From Thalassolituus sp. UBA1087 (GTDB lineage Bacteria > Pseudomonadota > Gammaproteobacteria > Pseudomonadales > Oceanobacteraceae): DNA of 64,000 bases. The stretch spans positions 124,001-188,000 of the forward strand of contig DCCG01000029.1 in NCBI GenBank assembly GCA_002314145.1. The letters are read 5' to 3'. Positions 43,952-51,153 of this stretch are shown here, in pieces. The notes beneath the pieces were generated by a model, which was not told the DNA's origin, did no database searches, and saw nothing but the letters and a program-made list of their open reading frames with translations. Numbering within the stretch: position 1 is the first letter of the stretch; each line of letters begins with the position of its first letter. Made by a program: the position numbers and the translations under genes.

Positions 43952-45766
43952 ATGTGTGGAATTGTCGGCGCTGTCGCCCAACGGGATGTGGCAGACATCC
44001 TGCTCGAAGGATTAAAACGTCTGGAATACCGTGGCTATGACTCAGCCGGACTGGCGGTCATTAATGGCGAACAGCAACTGCTGCGCCAGCGCCGTTTAGG
44101 CAAAGTGCAGGCGCTGGCCGATGCGGTCACCACCGAGCCTATGCCCGGTGGTACCGGCATTGCCCATACCCGCTGGGCCACCCATGGTGAACCGTCAGAG
44201 GCCAACGCCCATCCCCATATTTCCGGTGATATTGCCGTGGTGCATAACGGCATTATCGAAAACCATGAATCCCTGCGCGATGAACTGAAAGCCCAGGGCT
44301 ATGTGTTTTCTTCCCAGACCGATACCGAAGTCATCGCCCATCTGGTGGAGCGTGAATTAAACAACGCCGCTTCTCTGCTGGCCGCCGTTATGAGTGCCCG
44401 TTCGCAGCTGCACGGCGCCTACGGCATGGTGGTCATTGACCGCAAACAGGCGGACCGCATGGTGGTTGCCCGTTCCGGCAGCCCGCTGGTGATCGGTTTT
44501 GGTATCGGTGAACATTTTGTCGCTTCCGACCAGCTGGCACTGTTACCGGTCACGCGTAAATTCGCCTTTTTAGAAGAAGGCGATGTCGCCGAAATTACCC
44601 GCCAGCACGTCAATGTGTTTGACGAACATAACCAGCCGGTGGAACGCGCCGCCCAGGAAACCACCGTCGAACACGATGCCGGTGATAAAGGCGAATTCCG
44701 CCATTACATGCTGAAAGAAATTTACGAGCAGCCACAGGCGATTATTAATACCCTGGAAGGCCGCCTGTTTAATGGCCAGCTGAATTTAGAAGCACTGGGC
44801 GATTTATCCGATATCGATCAGGTCCAGATCATTGCCTGCGGCACCAGTTATCACGCCGGCATGACCGCCCGTTACTGGATTGAAGATATTGCCGGCATCG
44901 CCTGCAACGTCGAAATTGCCTCGGAATTCCGCTACCGCCGCTCCGTGGTGCGCCCTAACAGCCTACTGGTAACCATTTCCCAGAGCGGTGAAACCGCCGA
45001 CACATTAGCGGCGCTGCGCTTAGCCAAACAACAGGGCTTCGCCCGCACACTGACCATCTGCAATGTGCCCGGCTCGTCGCTGGTACGCGAATCGGATATG
45101 GCGCTGATGACCCGCGCCGGGGCCGAAATCGGTGTCGCGTCCACCAAAGCCTTCACCACACAGCTGGTTGCTCTGCTGTTACTGACCGCCGCGCTGGGAC
45201 GCGACCACGGCATGGCGGCAGAAAAAGAGAAACGTATGGCCGACGCCTTAACACGTTTACCGGCACTGGTGGAAAAAGCCCTGAAAATGAACGATGCCAT
45301 TGAAGCGCTGGCTGAACAGTTTGCGGAGAAACATCACGCCCTGTTTCTGGGCCGCGGTGATCAGTATCCGATCGCCATGGAAGGGGCACTGAAGTTAAAA
45401 GAGATTTCGTATATTCACGCCGAAGCCTACGCCGCCGGTGAACTGAAACACGGCCCGCTGGCGTTGATCGATGCCGAAATGCCGATTGTTGTTGTCGCAC
45501 CGCAGAACGATCTGGTGGAAAAATTAAAATCCAATATTGAAGAAGTCCGCGCCCGCGGCGGCGAACTCTATATCTTCGCCGACGAAGCGGCGGATATCCG
45601 CGCCGAAGAGAATATGCAGGTCATGGATGTGCCGCACTGCGATGAAATCACCGCGCCTGTGCTCTACACCCTGCCGCTGCAGTTACTGAGTTATCATGTC
45701 GCCATCATCAAAGGCACAGATGTGGATCAGCCACGCAACCTGGCCAAGAGTGTGACGGTTGAGTGA
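43952..45766 (+). CDS. glmS: Glutamine-fructose-6-phosphate aminotransferase GlmS
   Basis: 604 residues. Makes glucosamine-6-phosphate, the first step to UDP-GlcNAc. The catalytic Cys is exposed after Met removal (MCGIVGAVAQ); the glutaminase domain covers about 1-240, followed by two SIS domains with CGTSYHAG and SQSGETADT. The C-terminus ends in LAKSVTVE. Its 3' end is the classic attTn7 region, and a degenerate second copy of that 3' end lies at 48026-48238, beyond a Septu-like gene pair. Confidence 0.97.
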   Translation: MCGIVGAVAQRDVADILLEGLKRLEYRGYDSAGLAVINGEQQLLRQRRLGKVQALADAVTTEPMPGGTGIAHTRWATHGEPSEANAHPHISGDIAVVHNGIIENHESLRDELKAQGYVFSSQTDTEVIAHLVERELNNAASLLAAVMSARSQLHGAYGMVVIDRKQADRMVVARSGSPLVIGFGIGEHFVASDQLALLPVTRKFAFLEEGDVAEITRQHVNVFDEHNQPVERAAQETTVEHDAGDKGEFRHYMLKEIYEQPQAIINTLEGRLFNGQLNLEALGDLSDIDQVQIIACGTSYHAGMTARYWIEDIAGIACNVEIASEFRYRRSVVRPNSLLVTISQSGETADTLAALRLAKQQGFARTLTICNVPGSSLVRESDMALMTRAGAEIGVASTKAFTTQLVALLLLTAALGRDHGMAAEKEKRMADALTRLPALVEKALKMNDAIEALAEQFAEKHHALFLGRGDQYPIAMEGALKLKEISYIHAEAYAAGELKHGPLALIDAEMPIVVVAPQNDLVEKLKSNIEEVRARGGELYIFADEAADIRAEENMQVMDVPHCDEITAPVLYTLPLQLLSYHVAIIKGTDVDQPRNLAKSVTVE

Positions 45767-45823
45767 TAACTTACTAGCTACGTTATAGGTCAAACCTAAA
45801 TTACTTATACACACGAAAGACTT

Positions 45824-46006
45824 TTGTATGCTTTGAATCAAGCTGATAAATTCATTTTGACTATCGTGATCGTTGATGGGGACCGGTATGATGGCTCTAA
45901 TTACATAAGAAACCCGTTCAATACTGCCCCTAACGTTGGTGTAATCAGCGTCGATTATGATTTGAACGATCTTCTATCCCAAGCCGTAACCGCAGATAAA
46001 GCCTGA
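45824..46006 (+). pseudogene. Truncated 3' end of a possible DUF3883 (NO VEIN)-type protein
   Basis: About 60 codons without a proper start (first candidate TTG, no ribosome site). The peptide ALNQADKFILTIVIVDGD...YIRNPFNTAPNVGVISVDYDLNDLL resembles, from memory, the C-terminal end of DUF3883 domains found in large helicases and other defence-island proteins. The stop overlaps the ptuA start (TGATG), as in an operon, so it looks like the surviving 3' end of the gene that once preceded ptuA. It may still aid ptuA translation. Family assignment needs a profile search. Confidence 0.45.
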
Positions 46007-47343
46007 TGAAACTGACCCGATTAACGCTGACAAACTACCGCTGTTTTGACGAACTGGACATCCATTTCGACGACAAGCTGACTGTGCTGATTGCCCCCAA
46101 CGGCGGGGGTAAAACCAGCGTTCTGGATGCTATATCTGTAGTCATCAGTAGCTTTGTGGGCTCTTTCGACATGGGTAAAGCGCATGGGTTTGCGCCAACA
46201 GATGCCCGCTATGCCGCAGTAACGGAGGGGGATCCGACAGCTGAACAACAATACCCGGTTGATGTTTGTGCTTCCTTCGCTGAGCCAGCGATGGAGAATC
46301 AACATCGTCAGCTTAGCGGTCCCAAGAACAAAACCACCGTTAAGGATGTTGCCGAACTGATAGAGCACGGTAAACAACTGATGGATGAGATCCGGCAGCA
46401 AGATGCTGCATTACCCGTCATTGCTTATTACGGCACAGGGCGACTATGGAAACAGCACAAATTAATGGAGCGACAGAAGATTACCAGCGCCAGCCGCTCC
46501 ATGGGCTATGAGGATTGCCTCTCCTCCTCATCCAATTATCTGCAAATGCAGATCTGGATGAAAAGCGCTACCTTTGCCTCTGTGCAGGAGATGCAGATGC
46601 CGGATACCTACCCCGGACAGCCTGTGACCAGACAGCTACGAGCGGTTAAGAAAGCCGTCGATGATGTACTGAAACATACAGACTGGTACAACTTTCACTA
46701 CAGCATTAGCCACGATGAACTGGCGATGCAGCACAAAGATCGCGGTATCTTGCCGGTTGGAATGTTGAGCGACGGCGTACGAGCCATGGTATCGATGGTT
46801 GCAGACCTAGCTTGGCGCTGTGTCAAACTGAATTCTGCCCGTGCAGAACAAGCTCCAGTCAGTACGCCCGGCATCGTATTGATTGATGAAGTGGATATGC
46901 ACCTGCACCCAGCGTGGCAACAGCAAGTGGTTGGGTCATTAATATCGGTGTTCAGACAGGTCCAGTTCATTCTCACCACTCATAGCCCGCAAGTGCTAAC
47001 AACTGTACCGAATCAGTGTATTCGCGTTCTGGATACCATTAAAAAGAACGATCAAACCTTGTTTGTTGCCCTTCAACCCGATAAGCAAAGTCGTGGTGTT
47101 GCCAGCAATGATTTGTTAGCCAAACTCCAGCACACCAATCCCACACCAGATGTACCTGAAGCCAAGTGGGTAAGTGCGTACAAAGCGCTCATTCAGCAAA
47201 ACGCACACACCACACCAAAAGGTTATGACCTGAAGAAAAAGATTCTGGATCATTTTGGTGATCAGCACCGAGAGTGGCGGGAATGTGAGCGACTTATTCG
47301 TTTGCAAGCTATGAAGGCGAAGCTGCCACCTTCGAACCACTGA
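46006..47343 (+). CDS. ptuA: Septu-type AAA/ABC ATPase PtuA
   Basis: 445 residues. Overlap-coupled to the upstream remnant. RecF/OLD-like ABC ATPase: Walker A APNGGGKTSVLDAIS near residue 30, the SDGVRAMVSMVADLAWR segment in place of the ABC signature near 248, Walker B IVLIDEVDMHLHP near 285, and LTTHSPQVL near 320. Followed 14 bp later by an HNH nuclease gene. This pair is the composition of Septu anti-phage defence, in which the ATPase and nuclease form a complex activated during phage infection. No reverse transcriptase is near, so it is not a retron version. Confidence 0.82.
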   Translation: MKLTRLTLTNYRCFDELDIHFDDKLTVLIAPNGGGKTSVLDAISVVISSFVGSFDMGKAHGFAPTDARYAAVTEGDPTAEQQYPVDVCASFAEPAMENQHRQLSGPKNKTTVKDVAELIEHGKQLMDEIRQQDAALPVIAYYGTGRLWKQHKLMERQKITSASRSMGYEDCLSSSSNYLQMQIWMKSATFASVQEMQMPDTYPGQPVTRQLRAVKKAVDDVLKHTDWYNFHYSISHDELAMQHKDRGILPVGMLSDGVRAMVSMVADLAWRCVKLNSARAEQAPVSTPGIVLIDEVDMHLHPAWQQQVVGSLISVFRQVQFILTTHSPQVLTTVPNQCIRVLDTIKKNDQTLFVALQPDKQSRGVASNDLLAKLQHTNPTPDVPEAKWVSAYKALIQQNAHTTPKGYDLKKKILDHFGDQHREWRECERLIRLQAMKAKLPPSNH

Positions 47344-47357
47344 ACAGGACGGATTCT

Positions 47358-48005
47358 GTGCACAAATTCAATCGACCCGATGCTCCACCTTGTTTGAGAC
47401 GGTACAGCCATCCAGCAAAAAAATGGAAAGATGTTTTTGGCAGCCACAAACGCAAAATCTGGACAAGGCTCGAACAAATGCAAGGTCCACGCTGCGGCTA
47501 TTGTGAAAATGAAATTCCGCGAAAAGGAAGATTGCGTGATGGTCATATTGAGCATTTTGAACAGCGCTCCAAAGTGCCACATAAAACCTTCGACTGGCGT
47601 AATCTGTTTGGCTCCTGTAACCGCTCTGACAGCTGTGGCACTTTCAAAGATAAGCAGTCCTATCAGCCACAGGATCTGATCAAACCGGATATCGAAGATC
47701 CTGAGCAGTTTCTAGTTTTTGTGTCTGATGGGACGGTGAAGGCCCGGGAAGGTCTATCCATTAACGATAAACATCGCGCTGAAGAAACTATCCGTATTTT
47801 CAACCTCAACGGATCGCTTGTTGGTGAGCGTGAGCCTGCTGTTGAACCTTACATTGAAACGGCTGAAACACTATTGGAACTTCTTGAGTTAGATGGTGGC
47901 ATCGAGCAATACACAGCCGCCTTAAACAAAGAATTAACCGCGATTCAGGGCTTACCTTTTGAAACAGCCATTCGTCATACACTATTGCAGATAAAGCAAT
48001 CATAA
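47358..48005 (+). CDS. ptuB: Septu-type HNH endonuclease PtuB
   Basis: 215 residues, starting at GTG. HNH/His-Me-type nuclease of the TIGR02646 type: CGYCE near residue 48, the catalytic GHIEHF near 67, DWRNLFGSCN near 80 and CGTFKDKQ, giving two zinc-binding Cys pairs around the active site. Pairs with the ATPase immediately upstream as PtuA-PtuB. Its 3' end is followed within 25 bp by a degenerate glmS 3' segment, marking the island boundary. Confidence 0.85.
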   Translation: MHKFNRPDAPPCLRRYSHPAKKWKDVFGSHKRKIWTRLEQMQGPRCGYCENEIPRKGRLRDGHIEHFEQRSKVPHKTFDWRNLFGSCNRSDSCGTFKDKQSYQPQDLIKPDIEDPEQFLVFVSDGTVKAREGLSINDKHRAEETIRIFNLNGSLVGEREPAVEPYIETAETLLELLELDGGIEQYTAALNKELTAIQGLPFETAIRHTLLQIKQS

Positions 48006-48025
48006 AATATTAAAAAACTTCCTGC

Positions 48026-48238
48026 AGCGGTGAATTTAATGTCTTCGCCAACGAAGCTGTCAGCATCCGTGCGTGCCGCAAGTAACATGCAGGTTATGGA
48101 CGTCCACATTGTGACGATATTATCGCGCCGATACTCTGCACCCTGCCACTGCAATTACTGAATTATCATGCGGCCATCATCGAAGATAGGAATATGGATC
48201 AGCCAAAAAATCTGACCAAGAGTGTGACGATTGAATAA
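48026..48238 (+). pseudogene. Degenerate duplicate of the glmS 3' end
   Basis: The last 44 codons plus stop (48104-48238) read PHCDDIIAPILCTLPLQLL and so on to KNLTKSVTIE. By hand alignment, 30 of 44 residues match the intact GlmS C-terminus. Upstream similarity (FANEAVSIRA versus FADEAADIRA) is in another frame and interrupted by a stop, so the copy is dead. Its divergence from the intact gene suggests that it came with an incoming element from another species, or is an old displaced end. Confidence 0.88.
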
Positions 48239-48286
48239 TGTCGCCGCGGGAAAAATAAGCGGACATAAACTTACCACCACTACAAT

Positions 48287-49144
48287 TTATGAGCATTTTT
48301 CTAAATTAAGACTTTCCAAATACTTTATTCCATGACTATGAACAAGAAGCTCAGTACCCTTGCGTTTATTTTGTACAGAGTAATTTAAACTGAAGTTATA
48401 TTGTCTACTGGGCGGATAAAGAGCTTTTATTTCATCTGCATTGTCATATGTAAGCAACCACTTTGTTTTGAGTGATTTAATACACTTCGCAACGTCCTTA
48501 TGATCGTCTTTATCGTAAAAGCTGGTATATAGACTAGACCCTTTTGAGAAGTAAGGTGGATCAATGCAAAACAGAGAGTTCCTGGGAAGGTCATCGTCAA
48601 TATTCGTCATAAAATCGATAGCATCTTTATTATACAAATGAATTCTGTGTCTAAATAGCTTAATTCTATTTAGTTTTTCTATTGCTGTCTTCTTTGTAAA
48701 TCTGCAATCAATTTTATATTTCCCGGTTTGATCTAACCCCCCTATAACACCACCACTTATTATGCCAGACCGGTTTGTTCGATTTAGAAAGAACGTCGCA
48801 AAACCGACTTCGAAAACTGAATACTTTTCAAAGTTTCTAGAGATTTCTTTTTGCCTATACCACTCTTCGACCGTCACATTAACATCTCTAATTTTTCCTA
48901 TAAAGTCATCGGTAAAATTCAAAATTGAATACCAATAACTCCAAATCATAGGGTCAAAGTCGTTCAGATGAATATCTGAAACCAGTCGTCTAAAAAGAAG
49001 GTTTAAGGCTAAGCCTCCTCCTCCAGCATATGGCTCAACATATTGGCAGTGTTGTAATTTATTGTTGACTATAACATCTGTTAACATTGGTGCAATTGAG
49101 GCCTTACCCCCCGGGTAACGCAATAGAGAGTAAGTTGTGGGCAT
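48287..49144 (-). CDS. D12-class DNA adenine N6-methyltransferase (Dam-like)
   Basis: 285 residues. Motifs in order: LLRYPGGKASIAP (residues 7-19), the SAM-binding VEPYAGGGGLALNLLFRR near 36, and catalytic DPPYFSKG near 192 (DPPY of alpha-class N6 adenine methylases). The middle target-recognition region is unlike E. coli Dam, so the site is unknown. CGAGGATTAATC precedes the ATG. AT-rich. It follows the ParB-like gene by 58 bp on the same strand. No cognate restriction endonuclease is recognisable. Confidence 0.88.
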   Translation of the reverse strand: MPTTYSLLRYPGGKASIAPMLTDVIVNNKLQHCQYVEPYAGGGGLALNLLFRRLVSDIHLNDFDPMIWSYWYSILNFTDDFIGKIRDVNVTVEEWYRQKEISRNFEKYSVFEVGFATFFLNRTNRSGIISGGVIGGLDQTGKYKIDCRFTKKTAIEKLNRIKLFRHRIHLYNKDAIDFMTNIDDDLPRNSLFCIDPPYFSKGSSLYTSFYDKDDHKDVAKCIKSLKTKWLLTYDNADEIKALYPPSRQYNFSLNYSVQNKRKGTELLVHSHGIKYLESLNLEKCS

Positions 49145-49202
49145 GATTAATCCTCGTTCAGTATTTCCTATTTTATATTAGGCGGCATCCTTTGACCATA
49201 GT

Positions 49203-50729
49203 TCAGGTGTTATTTTTGTTAGATATTACTTTGTCTAACATTGTTAAAGTAAGTGGCTCGATTGTTTTAAAATCAACAGCAAGTTGAGAAGCGTTTGTGG
49301 CGTAATATTTACCACTGTGCTTTATACTGTTTACATATTGAGCAATATGATATGAAGCTGCCCGTAAATCCTTTTTCTCTTTGTCCAGATCAAAGGAATT
49401 ATTAATAATCTGATTTAAAAACCCTTCAAGTCCTTTATTATATCCACCGTATTGCGAGGCTAATGTTTCGAAAAACATCCACACCCCCGCATAAAGAATT
49501 GAGGCATGTGCGTTTGTAGATATTGTACATATTGATTTATAAAGTGAAGAAAGTTTTGAGTCAGATAAGATATTGAGTTTTTCTTTAATTTCTGAAGAAG
49601 CAGGAATGCGATTATTTTTAGTATATGACAAGTCCAAATCAGATAGATCACTTGGATCACCATAACTCTTATCATATGGCTGTTCGTTATTTGAATCACC
49701 ACAAAAATCTTTGTTAGCGCTATCATTAGAGGCTCTGTTATCACTTTTGTTAGAGTCTGAAACAGTAGGATCTTGGTCACTAGATGCTGGAACGGTAGCT
49801 GAAGAGGTATCAACCTCTCGGTCTTCGTTTATACCAGTTGTATTTCGTTCAGTGTTAGAGCCGTAGTTAGCAGAGGGGTTCCATTTTGGGATTCCTTTTG
49901 GCCTGGGTTCGAGGGGGGATTCTCTTTCGGTAATTGTTGGAGCCAATCCTTCCGAGACCAAATGGTTGGCATAATTTTCAATATCTAGCTTCTTTGTACG
50001 TGAATGGACACCAAATTCTTTTGTTTGGTCATTTTCAATCAGATCAGTTAGAAAACGAAAAAGTATTGATTCGAATTCAGAATGTGAACAAGAAATCTTA
50101 ACAAGTTTATTGGTTCTTCGAGAGCGAATACCCAAGGTGCTTCTGAATCTATTATTACCAAGATACCTTGTAGCTGTTGTCAGGTTGGCCTTTTTCTCTG
50201 AGAAATCGAGGTTAAGGTGCTTTTTGGCGTATTCAAATAGAGCAAGTGCTAATGAATTATCATTAGGTTTTTCATAAGCATCACTTGCCCTCGTTTTTTG
50301 AATAGCATTCCAGCTCTTTAATCCAATGCCTCCTGATGGTCCGCTGTGTCTCCTCTCGATCCAAAGCCTTGCCTGTTCTCTGCTTTCAGCTAGAGCACAC
50401 TCAATTGAGTCTGGGACTTTATCTTTACTCATATTATTGAATGCTGACCTCAGGCTAGCCGGTGCCAGCATAGGGTTCTGCAAGAGTATGAGCGAACAAA
50501 CTCGCCGATTACCTTCTAAAACAATGTATTTTTCAGAGCCTTCGTCGTACATGACAATTGGCTTTTCTATCGGACTTAAGCCGTTCATGGCAATATCAGT
50601 TGCTAAAGATTTAATTTGATCGTCTTTTACAAGCGCAGCTATTTGCTCTTCCTGAGTTTCGACAGGGTCGTGCCTTGGATTACTAACGTCCAAGAGTAAA
50701 TCTGCAACCGGTATGTCATATGTATCCAT
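49203..50729 (-). CDS. ParB/Srx-fold protein of unknown function, partner of the D12 methyltransferase
   Basis: 508 residues. The N-terminal 110 residues form a ParB/sulfiredoxin-like domain: IPVADLLLDVSNPRHD, then LSPIEKPIVM and the VLEGNRRVCSLILL nucleotide-binding motif. Next is a helical region with WIERRHSGPSGG, a long Ser/Asn/Asp-rich disordered linker (about 270-360), and a helical C-terminal domain ending near YVNSIKHSGKYYATN. No KorB/ParB helix-turn-helix or parA partner is seen, so plasmid partition is unlikely. It may hydrolyse NTP or nick DNA, as some ParB-fold proteins do. AT-rich, foreign-looking. Upstream gene of a two-gene unit with the methyltransferase. Confidence 0.75.
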   Translation of the reverse strand: MDTYDIPVADLLLDVSNPRHDPVETQEEQIAALVKDDQIKSLATDIAMNGLSPIEKPIVMYDEGSEKYIVLEGNRRVCSLILLQNPMLAPASLRSAFNNMSKDKVPDSIECALAESREQARLWIERRHSGPSGGIGLKSWNAIQKTRASDAYEKPNDNSLALALFEYAKKHLNLDFSEKKANLTTATRYLGNNRFRSTLGIRSRRTNKLVKISCSHSEFESILFRFLTDLIENDQTKEFGVHSRTKKLDIENYANHLVSEGLAPTITERESPLEPRPKGIPKWNPSANYGSNTERNTTGINEDREVDTSSATVPASSDQDPTVSDSNKSDNRASNDSANKDFCGDSNNEQPYDKSYGDPSDLSDLDLSYTKNNRIPASSEIKEKLNILSDSKLSSLYKSICTISTNAHASILYAGVWMFFETLASQYGGYNKGLEGFLNQIINNSFDLDKEKKDLRAASYHIAQYVNSIKHSGKYYATNASQLAVDFKTIEPLTLTMLDKVISNKNNT

Positions 50730-51153
50730 TTAATATCCCGCTGTATTGATATGTTGAACAAAAGAGACATCCATAAACGTTTGCATTTAGTTTGTCAAAT
50801 TTAAGTACAATCGACATTGTATATCTTGCTTGATACTGGTTAGCCCACAAGTTACGGAGTGATTGAATAAGAAAAGAAACAAAGAGATAAGGTTATTTAG
50901 GTCGTCGAAATCAAGCGTATTTCAGTTAACTCCCTTATGATGCATGATGCATGATGCAGGTAATAAGATTGCTACTCCTAACCACACAGCCTTTTATTTT
51001 ACAAGTATCTATCTTTAAATAATACTTTTTTAATCTATAGCGGCTAACCAGCCTGCTGGTGACCAGGTTGTGAGGCAAAAGACTGACACAGTTCATCTCA
51101 TAACCAGACAATAGCCTTTATAGTGCCGGCTGAATCCGTATGGACAGAGTTTA
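50730..51153. other. 424-bp AT-rich spacer, right edge of the island
   Basis: Contains TGATGCA three times in tandem (50938-50958) and a short hairpin ACCAGC-CT-GCTGGT (51047-51060). It must hold the promoter of the ParB-like gene on the minus strand and that of the DUF2339 gene on the plus strand. No gene is convincing. Base composition changes from AT-rich to GC-rich near 51040. Confidence 0.6.

Noticed and set aside
46006..48005. Retron defence system using the same ATPase/HNH effectors
   Set aside because: No reverse transcriptase or msr/msd-like structured RNA lies beside the pair.
49203..50729. Chromosome or plasmid partition protein ParB
   Set aside because: Only the ParB/Srx N-terminal fold is present; there is no ParB helix-turn-helix, no parA and no parS-like site nearby.
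45767..51153. Tn7-like transposon inserted at attTn7
   Set aside because: The position after glmS fits, but no tnsABCD genes, terminal repeats or 5-bp duplication were recognised, and Tn7 does not normally duplicate glmS sequence.
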